Shown here: in pieces, positions 34,059 through 43,700 of the stretch
Layout of the letters: each line of letters begins with the position of its first letter
How positions within the stretch are numbered: position 1 is the stretch's first letter
NCBI RefSeq assembly: GCF_913063425.1
Contig: NZ_CAJXYK010000030.1
Span: 1-64,000, forward strand
From: an uncultured Thiohalocapsa sp.
Lineage (GTDB): Bacteria > Pseudomonadota > Gammaproteobacteria > Chromatiales > Chromatiaceae
Direction of reading: 5' to 3'
DNA length: 64,000 nucleotides
Position numbers and translations under genes: made by a program
The notes under the pieces: model-generated
Seen by the model: only the letters and a program-made list of their open reading frames with translations
The model's database searches: none
What the model was told of the DNA's origin: nothing

Positions 34059-34676
34059 TCAGGCTTGTCCCCCGGCGAGGCCTCCGGCGGCGCGCTTCTT
34101 CTTCGCGATCTTCGAGCGCACCACCGCGGCACGCTCGGCGTCGGAGAGCGCGATGCGGATGCGCTTGATGTTGGCGCGGGTCTGCGGGATCAGCACCTTG
34201 TCGAACAGGTTGACGCGCTGGGTGACGGTGCGTACTGCGCCTTCCAGCAGGGCGACGCGCCGTGCGGCGAGCATGGCCTCGACGCGCAGGCGGGCGCTTT
34301 CGGTGAGCGCGTCCACCAGCGGCTCCAGCCAATGCGGCTTGGAGATGCAGCCATAGGGGCGCACCGCGATCTTGAGCTCCGCGAGCGTCGGCAGCCAGGT
34401 GCCCATGACGTTCTCGCGGCCGAGCGCCACCTGCTCCACCCGCACCAGGCCGGTGAGGTCCAGCTCTTCGTTGCCGAGCATCGGCAGGGTGTCGGCGACC
34501 CGTTGCCGCGCCGCCGCCAGGCGCTCGTCCAGCGCCCGCTGCTCGGCCTGGGCGCGGGCGCGCTCGCCCATCAGCTGCTTGCGCTTCAGGTCCAGCGACG
34601 GCAGGAACTGCCGATAGGCCTTCAGCTGCTGTGTCTGCTGTGACAGCGAGGATTTGCTGAGGGAGACCTTGGCCAC
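34059..34676 (-). CDS. atpD: V-type ATP synthase subunit D (central rotor shaft)
   Basis: This 205-residue rotor shaft subunit is almost entirely helical, with the two long antiparallel helices expected. KSSLSQQTQQLKAYRQFLPSLDLKRKQLM is at the start and RRVALLEGAVRTVTQRVNLFDKVLIPQTRANIKRIRIALSDAERAA at the end. A GTG at 34676 is chosen because it gives the family N-terminus (AKVSLSKSSL); the ORF is open further upstream but with no homologous residues. It is tightly packed between B and I. No separate subunit F is seen, so the rotor would lack it. Confidence 0.93.
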   Translation of the reverse strand: MAKVSLSKSSLSQQTQQLKAYRQFLPSLDLKRKQLMGERARAQAEQRALDERLAAARQRVADTLPMLGNEELDLTGLVRVEQVALGRENVMGTWLPTLAELKIAVRPYGCISKPHWLEPLVDALTESARLRVEAMLAARRVALLEGAVRTVTQRVNLFDKVLIPQTRANIKRIRIALSDAERAAVVRSKIAKKKRAAGGLAGGQA

Positions 34677-34689
34677 GTCAGCTCTGCTG

Positions 34690-36075
34690 TCAGGCGACGG
34701 CGGAGGCCGGTGCTGTCGCCTCCCCCGCATCCGTGCCGGCCTGGCGCGGATAGTAGCGGTCGATGAGCTGTTGCTTCATCAGCAGCTCCTCGGGCTCGAA
34801 GCACTCGGCCATGGTCTGCCAGCACAGATCCAGCGCATCTTCCAGCGGCAGGCTTACGTTGATGTCCATGAAGCGCTCGCGGAACAGCTCGCCGAAGCGC
34901 AGCAGCTTGTGGTCGAAGTCGCTCAGCTCGAAGGCCATGGCCTGCTTCTGTTGCGCATCCCGGGCGCCGGAATAAAAGCGGATCATGGTGTTCATGACCT
35001 GGCCGTGGTCCTCGCGCGTGACCTTGCCGATGACGTGCTGCTTGAGACGCGACAGGCTGCCGAAAGGATCCAGCACGCCGTCGTGGAGGTAGAACTGCCC
35101 CTCGGTGATGTAGCCGGTGTTGTCCGGCACCGGGTGGGTCACATCGCCGCCCGGCATGGTGGTGACCGTCAGGATGGTCAGCGAGCCGCCCTCGCGGTAG
35201 TCGGCGGCCTTCTCGTAGCGGCGGGCCATCTGCGAGTAGAGGTCGCCCATGTAGCCGCGATTGGACGGGACGGCCTCCATGGCGATGCCCACCTCTTTCA
35301 TGGCGTCGGCATAGGCGGTCATGTCCGTCAGCAGCACGAGCACGCGCTTGCCTTCTTCGAGCGCGAACTTCTCGGCGACGGCCAGGGCCGTGTCCGGCAC
35401 CAGGAGTCGCTCCACCACCGGGTCCGCGGACAGGTTCACGAACATGACCGTGCGCGGGAAGATGCCGGCGTCCTCGAACTCACGGCGGAAAAAGTAATAG
35501 TCGTCGAAAATCAGCCCGAGGCCGCCGAAGACGATGATGTCCGCATCCGCCTGAATGCCGATGCGCGCCAAGAGCTGGTTGTACGGCTCGCCGGCGACGG
35601 AGAAGATCGGGATTTTCTGGCTTTCGGCGAGCGAGTTGAAGACGTCGATCATCGGCACGTCCGTGCGGATCATCTTTGAGGCGAGCACCCGCCGGGCGGG
35701 GTTCACGGACGGACCGCCGGTGGCGATCTTCGGCTCGTCGGTGAGGTCCGGCCCTGTGTCCAGCAGCTCACCATCGCCGCGGAACACCCGGCCGAGGATG
35801 TTCTCGGAGTAGGTGGCGCGCATGGCGTGGCCCAGGAACTGCACCGTGGACGAGGTGGCCACGCCCTTGGTGCCGGAGAACACCTGCAGCGAGGCGGTGT
35901 CGCGGTCGATCCTGATCACCCGTGCGAGCGACCGGAAGCCGTCCACGCCCTCCACCAATGCGAGGTCATCATAGGCAATGGCCGGCGCGTCTTCACCCGC
36001 GGTGCCGATCCGCACCTTGAGGATGTCACCGACGATCTCGATGACATCGGTGAACCGCATCAGGGTCTGGGCCAT
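34690..36075 (-). CDS. atpB: V-type ATP synthase subunit B (non-catalytic)
   Basis: This 461-residue non-catalytic head subunit has the signatures KMIRTDVPMIDVFNSLAESQKIPIFSVAGEPYNQLLARI (no P-loop, as expected), LVLLTDMTAYADAMKEV and SNRGYMGDLYSQMARRYEKAA. An AGGAGATT ribosome-binding site just before the ATG at 36075 supports the start. It is the first gene of the minus-strand operon. The unusual point is the order: B, D, I, K, E, DUF2764, A. This is a circular permutation of the common E-DUF2764-A-B-D-I-K arrangement. Confidence 0.97.
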   Translation of the reverse strand: MAQTLMRFTDVIEIVGDILKVRIGTAGEDAPAIAYDDLALVEGVDGFRSLARVIRIDRDTASLQVFSGTKGVATSSTVQFLGHAMRATYSENILGRVFRGDGELLDTGPDLTDEPKIATGGPSVNPARRVLASKMIRTDVPMIDVFNSLAESQKIPIFSVAGEPYNQLLARIGIQADADIIVFGGLGLIFDDYYFFRREFEDAGIFPRTVMFVNLSADPVVERLLVPDTALAVAEKFALEEGKRVLVLLTDMTAYADAMKEVGIAMEAVPSNRGYMGDLYSQMARRYEKAADYREGGSLTILTVTTMPGGDVTHPVPDNTGYITEGQFYLHDGVLDPFGSLSRLKQHVIGKVTREDHGQVMNTMIRFYSGARDAQQKQAMAFELSDFDHKLLRFGELFRERFMDINVSLPLEDALDLCWQTMAECFEPEELLMKQQLIDRYYPRQAGTDAGEATAPASAVA

Positions 36076-36890
36076 GGAATCTCCTGCACCGCACTCATTC
36101 GGGACCGGATGGGGATCGCACTCGCGCTCCGACTGGCAGCGAGGGGCGTGACAGAGCAGCACGCGATCACGCTCAGGCAGACGCCCGACCGGCATGTGCC
36201 GGGCCGGTCTCCGAGGAGCGACAGCCCGTCTGAAACCGACCGGAGGAAGCGTTTTGCAAGGCGCACGCCCGCTTGCGAGGGCGCGAGACTATACAGGTCG
36301 CGCAGGGGGGTCAAGGCACCCCGAGTGCCGTCTGGCAGAAGATGTGCTCGGGTGCCGGATACTGGGGAATTCCCTTATTGCGGAGGACAGTAAGCACCGT
36401 TGACGCGCGGGCGCGGATAACCGCTTGTGCGATGGCCGATCGAGACGTGCATCCGCTCGCTGCGCACGGAGTAAGCGTGGCGTCGCTTTGCCCAGTGCCG
36501 AAGCCAGTGGCCAACCATGATTCGTTGCGTGGGTGCACAGGTCTATGCATACGCAGCTCAGTTTGGCGTTCGCCGCAGCGCACGCTGGTGGTCGAAGCTC
36601 AGACGTTGTGTCTGCCACTTGTGCAGCAACGCGTGCCGGCCTTGACAACGAGGGAATGCCGGATGACATCGCCGAGGTCCGTTGTGGTACGTTCTGCGGC
36701 GGCTCTCGGTAAACGACGGGACGACATGCGATCCAAAACTAGAGCTAGTCGGTCATGCTCACCGAATCCTTGCCCTCGCACTGTCCATGCAGGTGCCGCC
36801 TTCGCGCCGAGTAATGCAGCTGATCACTGTTTCTCCAGCAGCAGCGCCGAACCACGTCATTGTCGAGTAACCTGACACTGGAGTGCCACC
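36076..36890. other. Divergent intergenic region upstream of the V-ATPase operon
   Basis: These 815 bases have no supported gene. Several overlapping short ORFs occur on both strands but none has domain-like content or a good ribosome-binding site. It must contain the V-ATPase promoter (leftward) and that of the small Tat-exported protein (rightward). A short structured leader or small RNA cannot be excluded. Confidence 0.4.
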
Positions 36891-37220
36891 ATGTCATCGA
36901 AAACCCGCCGCGCCTTCCTCTCCGATTCGGGCAAAGTGGTCGCCGGGGCGATCGCGCTCGGCTCCGTCTCTGCGCACGCCCTGACCACCGAGCATGAACA
37001 TGGTGGAGCCGGAGACGGCCACGCCATCGATGCATCCGCGGAGAATACCTGTGCGACCTGTCAGTTCTGGGGCGGCATGCGCAAGATCTCCGACGATAAA
37101 AGCGAGGTTGTGGCTCAGAGCATGGGCTGGTGCAACAACCCGGACAGTCCCAACCACATGAAGCTGACCGCTCCAGATCACCAGAAGACCGGTATCTGGA
37201 ACAAATGGGCCGCGCTCTGA
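36891..37220 (+). CDS. Tat-exported small Cys-motif protein, HiPIP-like
   Basis: This 109-residue protein has a twin-arginine signal (TRRAFLSDSGKVVAGAIALG), so it is exported folded, typically with a cofactor. The mature part has C54 and C57 in TCATCQFWGG, C81 in MGWCNNP, and histidines H89 and H97 near the end, finishing WNKWAAL. CxxCQFW and GWC recall high-potential iron-sulfur proteins, but a fourth cysteine is missing. Either a His completes the site or it binds something else. A periplasmic electron carrier is a plausible role in a sulfur oxidiser. Certainty is moderate for export and low for the cofactor. Confidence 0.7.
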   Translation: MSSKTRRAFLSDSGKVVAGAIALGSVSAHALTTEHEHGGAGDGHAIDASAENTCATCQFWGGMRKISDDKSEVVAQSMGWCNNPDSPNHMKLTAPDHQKTGIWNKWAAL

Positions 37221-37498
37221 CCTAGCGGGAGATGTGAAGGAACGGCGTCGCTTCCCCGACACGCGTGGCGCCCGCCGATCCCGCGAAACCTCGGGACAGG
37301 CAGGGACAGGCAGACACAGGAATACTGCTTGTCCGGGGCCTGGTCTGACAGAAGTTGAGGCCGGCGAGAACGGGCTTGCCGGCCTCGTGGCTGCGCCGAC
37401 ACGGGTCCTTGTGATCGAGCGCAGCCTCCATGCGGCGCGGGCTTCGGTGCTGCGCCCTCGTGGTGGTGTGCCGCGGTGCGGGCAGCCGTTGTCCTCAG

Positions 37499-37951
37499 CT
37501 ACCAGGACAGCGTTTTGACCTGCGGGTCGAACAAGAGCCCCATCACGAGGTCCGGGTTACCCATCTGAACGCCGTCGATGAAGTCCTCCTCGGTGAGCCC
37601 GGCCGCTTGCGAGCAGGCCGCGCAGGCGATCACCACACCGCCGTCGTTCACGAACGCTTGGAGCATGTCCTGAATCGACTTGCCCCGCTCCTTCATCAGG
37701 CCGTGAATGTGTGACGGGCGCTTTTTGTCGGCGAGATAGATGGCACGCACGTTCAGCCAGATGGCCACCGGCTTGTGACCGCGCTTCAATACCTTCTCGT
37801 GCGCGAACAGAATGGCCTTGCCCGCCGCCCAGGTGTCATCCGTCGTCAGATTGACGAACAGTCCTCCCTTCTCCTCGGCAGCGGTGGCATTTGAAGCGAG
37901 GCCGCTCAAGAGCAGACTCAGCACGACAGCCAGGAATACAGCCTTCTTCAT
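37499..37951 (-). CDS. Periplasmic DsrE-like protein
   Basis: This 150-residue protein has a signal peptide (ending ATAAEEKG) followed by a DsrE/DsrF-like fold: GLFVNLTTDDTWAAGKAILFAHEKVLKRGHKPVAIWLN, then VVIACAACSQAAGL with two cysteines (CAAC) in the position used for sulfur binding by this superfamily, and a C-terminal VMGLLFDP. Cytoplasmic relatives pass persulfide sulfur. This exported form may bind sulfur or thiols in the periplasm, in keeping with the sulfur-oxidising character of the region. It is monocistronic. Confidence 0.85.
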   Translation of the reverse strand: MKKAVFLAVVLSLLLSGLASNATAAEEKGGLFVNLTTDDTWAAGKAILFAHEKVLKRGHKPVAIWLNVRAIYLADKKRPSHIHGLMKERGKSIQDMLQAFVNDGGVVIACAACSQAAGLTEEDFIDGVQMGNPDLVMGLLFDPQVKTLSW

Positions 37952-38104
37952 GGGCTCAATCTCCGGTCTTGGGTTGACGAGGCCGGGGAGAAGCTACGCG
38001 CAGTGGTCCGCGCACGCAATGACATCGTGCAGGAATGCGGTCACCTGCCTGTCAACGCAATCACAGGGTACGGGCTCGGCGCAAGCGACCCGCTGCCGCC
38101 TGCC

Positions 38105-38863
38105 TCAGTCCCGGCGTGTTGAATCGCCGCCCACGCTCGACGGCGCCGACGCTGCCGGCCCGTCGTCCGCTGTGCCGGGTGCATCCTCGTCCGCCTTGAG
38201 CTCCGGCCCGAGCATGATCGCAAGGGGGCGGGTTTGGGGGCTTGCATCGAGCGCGGCGATGAGCGCGGCGGTGAGCGGTACGGCCAGGAACATGCCCACC
38301 AGGCCGAAGATCCAGCCCCAGAAGAGCAGGGAGATGAAGACGGCGAGGGTGGAGATGCCGAGGCCGCGGCCCATGATGCGTGGCTCCACGAAGTTGCCGA
38401 TGCCGATATTCACGACCATGAAGCCGATGGCGGCGAGCACCGCCTCCTGCAGCCCCAGCTGCACCAGGGCCATCAGCACCGGCGGCACGGCGGCGATGAT
38501 GGAGCCGACGGTGGGGACGAAGTTGAGCAGGAACGCTAGCACGCCCCACAGGGGAGCGAAGTCGACGCCGAGGAAGGTGAGCCAGGCCCAGATGACGATG
38601 CCGGTGGCCAGGCTGGTGAGCGCCTTGATGGACATGTAGCGGTTGAGGCGCCCGAGCAGCTGGCTGATGCGCGCCTCGGCCTCGGGCGACGGCTTGAAGG
38701 CCACCTTGAGCTTGGTGCGCATGCTCGGCGCTTCCAGCAGGATGAACATGGTCGCGAGCAGCACCAGGAAGCCCGTCGCCATGACGCCGCTGGCGTTGGC
38801 GAGCGTGAGGCGCACCAGCGCCATCACGCGCTGGGGCGCCGAGAAGTTGACCTGAATGGACAT
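38105..38863 (-). CDS. AI-2E family transporter, N-terminally truncated
   Basis: These 252 residues match the C-terminal two thirds of the AI-2E (PerM/TqsA/YdiK-like) permease family: LLGRLNRYMSIKALTSLATGIVIWAWLTFLGVDFAPLWGVLAFLLNFVPTVGSIIAAVPPVLMAL and FVEPRIMGRGLGISTLAVFISLLFWGWIFGLVGMFLAVPL. Full-length members are about 350 residues with two or three more N-terminal helices, absent here. Just upstream on the same strand is a leftover of an AraC gene next to a repeat element, so a rearrangement probably removed the 5' end. The product may still insert in the membrane but is likely non-functional. Confidence 0.75.
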   Translation of the reverse strand: MSIQVNFSAPQRVMALVRLTLANASGVMATGFLVLLATMFILLEAPSMRTKLKVAFKPSPEAEARISQLLGRLNRYMSIKALTSLATGIVIWAWLTFLGVDFAPLWGVLAFLLNFVPTVGSIIAAVPPVLMALVQLGLQEAVLAAIGFMVVNIGIGNFVEPRIMGRGLGISTLAVFISLLFWGWIFGLVGMFLAVPLTAALIAALDASPQTRPLAIMLGPELKADEDAPGTADDGPAASAPSSVGGDSTRRD

Positions 38864-38866
38864 GCC

Positions 38867-39070
38867 TCAGCTCTCCACTGAATTGTGCTGGTCGGATTCC
38901 GGCCGCCCGCGCCGATACTGGCGGGGCGTGACGCCGAAGTGGCGCCGAAAGGCGCGGGTGAAATCGCCGGCATTGCGATACCCGACCCGGTCGGCGATGA
39001 GCTGCACCGGAATCCCGGCGGTGCAAATGTCGGCCTTCAGGCGCTCACAGATGCTGAAGCTGACGTCGCT
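38867..39070 (-). pseudogene. AraC-type regulator, C-terminal remnant
   Basis: About 60 codons encode the second half of an AraC helix-turn-helix domain (LIADRVGYRNAGDFTRAFRRHFGVTPRQYRRGR). The open frame runs on upstream to 39250, but homology begins only next to a hairpin repeat at 39074-39129, so the rest of the gene has been lost. The ORF is open, but the N-terminal 70 residues are repeat-derived and low-complexity. Confidence 0.7.
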
Positions 39071-39073
39071 GAC

Positions 39074-39129
39074 AATGGCGGGGCATCCTGCCCCGCACGG
39101 GAAGCACTGATAAATCAGCGCTTCCCTAG
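39074..39129 (-). repeat. Double-hairpin repeat element, copy C
   Basis: Two perfect or near-perfect stem-loops lie side by side: 39078-39096 (GCGGGGCA/TGCCCCGC) and 39099-39126 (GGGAAGC.CTGAT/ATCAG.GCTTCCC). The same order of elements, in opposite orientation, is found at 59231-59376 and 60278-60432. It marks the breakpoint of the AraC remnant. Confidence 0.7.
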
Positions 39130-39374
39130 ATCCAGGGCGGCTGCATGCCGGAGAGCTGCATCCGGGGGAACTGCATCCGAGCGCGCACAGCGCCGCCGGT
39201 GTGCCGTTTCCATACGCGAAGGATCGGTGCATCTGCACCGGACTCGCCATCCGTGCACCGGTTTTTGTGTACCCAAGCTCAGTCGATGGGTTTCTTCAGC
39301 TGGATGCTGTCAGCTCTCCATGCGGGGGTTCACCGTCCAATCGAGTCCGAGGGCGGAGGGGCGGTCCGGGCGAG

Positions 39375-40481
39375 TCAGTAGTCGGTTCCCAGATAGTCGC
39401 CCAGGATGCCGGGCCATTCGCTGGAGCCGATGACGCCGAGCAGCGCCACGTTGACCGGCTCCCGGATCGGGCTGCCGGCCGGCAATGCGATGCCGTAGAC
39501 CTGGCGGGTGAGGGTAAAGGGCAGGACCCGCAGCCGCTGGGCGAAGGCCTCCGAGAGCTCGTAGCGCAGAATCGGCGCATCGTGCACCACGGCATCCGCC
39601 TGGCCGTCCGCGAGCTTGCGCAGGGCCTCGGTGAGGTCGCCCACCGTGCGGTGGCGGATGCCCTCGGCGGCGAGGAAGCGGTCGCTGGTGCTGTCCGCCA
39701 GGGCCAGCACCCGCTTGAAGCGCAGGTCTTCGATGCCGTCGATGGCGCCGTCCAGCTCATTGACCGTCAGGGCCGTGGTGATGGCTGCGGTGAAGGCGGA
39801 GATCACGATGAGCCCGGCGAACATCCACACCATCGCGAGCACGCGGCCAAGCACTGTCACCGGTGCCTTGTCGCCATAGCCCACGGTGGTCAGGGTCACC
39901 GCCGACCACCAGAGCCCGGAGCTGATGCCGGCGAGGGGCTCGCGACGGAACTGCGCGTTGGCCCGGCGCTCCGCCAGCCAGATCAGCACGCCGATGACGA
40001 TCAGCAGCGCCAGCAGCGCGGCGACGATGCCCAGGAACTGCGGCGACATGAACCGCCCCAGCGCCGAGAGTAGGTTGGCGTTGCGCACCGGCACGGCAAT
40101 GGCGAGTCCGGTGGTGTGGAAGCCGTGCGAAAAGTCGAAGCGCCGCTCGCGCTCGCCGGTGATGGTGAGCGCCGCCACGGCGGCATCTACGCGGCCGGCG
40201 GCGACGGCGTCCAGCAGCTCGGTGAGGCCGAGCTCGCGGTATTGGTAGTCATAGCCGTTCTGGGCCGCGATTCGCTCCCAGAGCTCGATGGCGATGCCGG
40301 TCCACCGGCCGTCGGCGGCGTCCTGGTACGCAAACGGCGGTGCCTGGCGGGTGGCGATGACCATGGCGTCGGTGGAGCCGGGCTGACTTGTGGCCGGCGG
40401 TGCGGAGCCGCCCGCGCCGGGGGGCCCGGCGCCGAGTGGGGCAATCCAGCAAAGCAGCAGGAGCGGCAACAGGCGCTTCAT
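39375..40481 (-). CDS. GluR0-like ligand-gated potassium channel
   Basis: This 368-residue protein combines a periplasmic amino-acid-binding domain with a channel pore, the architecture of prokaryotic ionotropic glutamate receptors. A signal peptide (1-20) is followed by ligand lobe S1 (about 38-135, with IATRQAPPFAY and TITGERERRFDFSHGFHTTGLAI), the first helix (149-170), a P-loop with the potassium selectivity filter TVGYGD (199-204), a second helix (212-238), then ligand lobe S2 (about 245-368). All parts are present, so it should be functional. The ligand is probably an amino acid. Its physiological use in bacteria is little known. Confidence 0.92.
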   Translation of the reverse strand: MKRLLPLLLLCWIAPLGAGPPGAGGSAPPATSQPGSTDAMVIATRQAPPFAYQDAADGRWTGIAIELWERIAAQNGYDYQYRELGLTELLDAVAAGRVDAAVAALTITGERERRFDFSHGFHTTGLAIAVPVRNANLLSALGRFMSPQFLGIVAALLALLIVIGVLIWLAERRANAQFRREPLAGISSGLWWSAVTLTTVGYGDKAPVTVLGRVLAMVWMFAGLIVISAFTAAITTALTVNELDGAIDGIEDLRFKRVLALADSTSDRFLAAEGIRHRTVGDLTEALRKLADGQADAVVHDAPILRYELSEAFAQRLRVLPFTLTRQVYGIALPAGSPIREPVNVALLGVIGSSEWPGILGDYLGTDY

Positions 40482-40621
40482 TGCGTCAAATACGAAGACC
40501 TACAGCAGGGACGAATCATCGTTCAGGATGACACGATAGTCGCAGCGGTCGGCGGCGGATGTGCGGATTGGGCATGCTGCCCGGTGGGGCGGCCGATTGC
40601 GTGGTCAGGGCATCCCGATCT

Positions 40622-40697
40622 GCCGGGCGTGGGGTTGAAAGCCCGGTCCATGAACGCCTGGAAACCGAGGGCATGATGCCGGGCTGGAAGCCCGGCC
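40622..40697. repeat. Inverted-repeat element downstream of the RND operon
   Basis: It contains a perfect 8-bp stem GCCGGGCT-gga-AGCCCGGC (40678-40696) and a second looser one at 40623-40646 (CCGGGC/GCCCGG). Sequences of the type GGGCTGGAAGCCCGGCCCAC recur in intergenic DNA of GC-rich gammaproteobacteria. It may also act as the terminator of the RND operon, which ends at 40719. Confidence 0.5.
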
Positions 40698-40718
40698 CAC
40701 GGGCGGTTGGGCGCCGGC

Positions 40719-43700
40719 TCAGCTCTGCGCCGGTTTGGAGGCGGGGGCACCGGAGCCGGCTCCAGAGCCTTTCACCCGCTCGCGCAGGCTCTGCACAAAG
40801 ACGTACAGCGGCGGGATCACGATGATGCCGAGGATGGTCGCCGCCAGCATGCCGCCAAAGACCACCACACCGAGCGAGACCTGGCTCGCGGCGCCGGCAC
40901 CGGTGGCGAGCAGCAGCGGCAGCATGCCGAGGATGAAGCTGAAGGCCGTCATCAGCACCGCGCGGAAGCGGATGCTCGCCGCGTCGGCTGCGGCCTGCTG
41001 GATGGGCCGTCCTTCCTCGCGCAGCTGCTTGGCGAACTCGACGATGAGGATGGCGTTCTTGCTGGCGAGGCCGATCAGCATCACCAGGCCGATCTGGGTG
41101 TAGACGTTGTTGTCCAGCCCCACCGCCCAGGTGGCGGCGAGGCCGCCGGCGCCGGCGATGACCACCGATAGGATGACCGAGGTGGGTACCGTCCAGCTCT
41201 CGTACTGCGCCACCAGGAAGAGGTAGACGAACAACAGCGCCAGCGCCAGCACGACGGCCGCCTCGCCGCCCGCCTGCACCTCCTGGAAGGTCGTCCCGCT
41301 CCAGTCGATGGCATAGCCGGTGGGCAGGTTGTTGCGCTCGATCTCGCGCAGGGCAGCGATGCCCTCGCCGGTGCTGCCGGTGGGCGTGACGTTGACGCTG
41401 GCGGCGCGGAACATGTTGAACCGCCGCGTGCTCTCCGGACCGAGCACCGGCTCCACCGTCACCAGTGACGCGAGCGGCACCATCTGCCCGCGGTTGTTGC
41501 GCACATGCAGCTTGGCGAGGTTCTCCGGGCTCATCCGGAAGGGCGCGTCGGCCTGCAGGAAGACCCGGAAGGTGCGCCCGAACAGGTTGAAGTCGTTGAC
41601 GTAGAGGGAGCCCAGATTCGCCTGAAGCGTCAGGAACAGGTCCGAGATGGGCACGCCCATAGTCTCCGCCCGTTGCCGGTCGATGTCGAGGAAGAGCTGC
41701 GGCGTGCGCGCGCTGAAGGTGGAGAAGGCGCGCTGGATCTCCGGATTCTGATTGGCGTTGATGAGCAGGCCCTGGAGCGATTGCGCCAGCTCCTCCGGCG
41801 AGCGGCCGGCGAGGTCCAGCAGCTCCGCCTCGATGCCGCCGGCGGTGCCGAGGCCCTGGATGGGTGGTGCGGCGAAGGCAAACACCGTCGCCTGCGGGAT
41901 GGACAGGAGCTTCGGCTGCACCCGCGCCAGCACGGCGTCCGCGGTGGAGTCCGGTCCCGGCCGGTCGTCCCAGTGCTTGAGTACGGCGATGGCGAGGCCG
42001 CCGCTGGAGCGCACGCCGGCGAGCAGGCTGAAGCCCGCCACCGTCAGCACGTGGTCGATCTCTTCTTCCGCCGCCAGCGTCTGTTGCACCTGGTCCAGCA
42101 CCGCGCCGGTGCGCGCCACCGACGAGGCATCGGGCAGCGACACGTCGACGAAGAAGTAGCCCGTATCTTCGCTTGGGATGAAACCGGTGGGTACCTTGTC
42201 GAACAGCCAGCCGGCGGCGACGCCGCTGGCGACGATGATCAGCACCGCGACGATGGAGACCTTGCCGAGCCCGGCCACCAGCCCCTTGTAGCCCTTGCGC
42301 GTCCAGTCGAGTCCGTTGTTGAACCAGCGCAGCGGGCCGCGCGGTGTGCGGGACGGCCGCAGCAGGAGACCGCAAAGCGCGGGGCTCAGGGTCAGCGCTA
42401 CCACCGAAGACAACGTGACGGCCACCGAGATGGTCACCGCGAACTGCAGATACAGCTGGCCCGTGATGCCGGGCAGGAAGGCGGTGGGTACGAACACCGC
42501 GTACAGCACCAGGGTGGTGGCGACCACCGGCCCGGTCACCTGCTCCATGGCGCGCTTGGCGGCCTCTTTGGCACGGAGTCCTTCCTCATCGATAAGCCGC
42601 TGGGTGTTCTCCACCACGACGATGGCGTCGTCCACGACGATGCCGATGGCGAGGATGACCGCGAACATGGACACCGTGTTGATGGACAGCCCCGCGGCGA
42701 GCAGAATCGCGAAGGTCCCGACAATGGACACCGGAATGGCCAGCACCGGCACCAGGGTGGAGCGCCAGTCGCCGAGGAAGACATAGGTCACCAGGATGAC
42801 CAGCCCGAGCGCCTGGAGCAGGGTGACCACGACGTTACGCATGCTGATGCGTACGAAGTCCGTGGTGTCGTAGTAGATGGCGTATTCCAGGTCATCCGGG
42901 AAGCGCTCGGCGAGCTGGTCCAGGGTCTGGTAGACAAGGTCTGCGGTTTCCAGCGCGTTGGCACCAGGCGAGAGATAAATGCCGAGCGCCGCCGTGGGCG
43001 CGCCGTCGATCCAGGCATTGGCGTCATAGGTCTGCGCACCCAGCTCGATGCGCGCGATGTCACCCAGGCGGATGGTGGAGCCGTCGGGGTTGGTGCGCAC
43101 CAGGATCTGCTCGAACTCGGACACCTCGGTGAGCCGGCCCTGGGCCTGGAGGCTGTAGGTGAAGGCGCGCCCTTCGTTGCCGGGCGGGGCGCCGAGCCGG
43201 CCCACGGCGGCTTGGAGGTTCTGGCGGCGGATGGCGCTCACCACCTCCGCCTCGCTCACACCCAGCGCGGTCATCTCCTGCGGGTCCAGCCAGACGCGCA
43301 TGGCGTAATCCAGCGGCCCGAACTGGCTCGCCTCGCCGACGCCAGGCAGCCGTGCCAGGGCGTCGCGGAGGTTGATCTCCATGTAGTTGGAGAGGAACAG
43401 CCGGTCGAAGGTGCGGTTGGGCGACTGCAGGTTCACCGTCAGCAGCATGCTGGTGGACTGCTTGCGCACCGACACGCCCTGCTGGGTGACCTCCGCCGGC
43501 AGCGTCGGCAGCGCCAGCGCGACCCGGTTCTGCACGTTCACCGCGGCGATGTCGGGGTCCGTGCCCACCGCGAAGGTCACGTCCAGGCGATATTGCCCGG
43601 TGTTGTCGCTGGTGGAAGTCATGTACAGCATGTCGTCCACGCCATTGACCTCCGCCTCGATGGGCGCGGCGACGGTCTCGGCGACCACCTCCGCGTTGGC

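Noticed and set aside
36076-36890. Possible small genes in the long region upstream of the V-ATPase
   Set aside because: Short overlapping frames on both strands with no ribosome-binding site or protein-like pattern.
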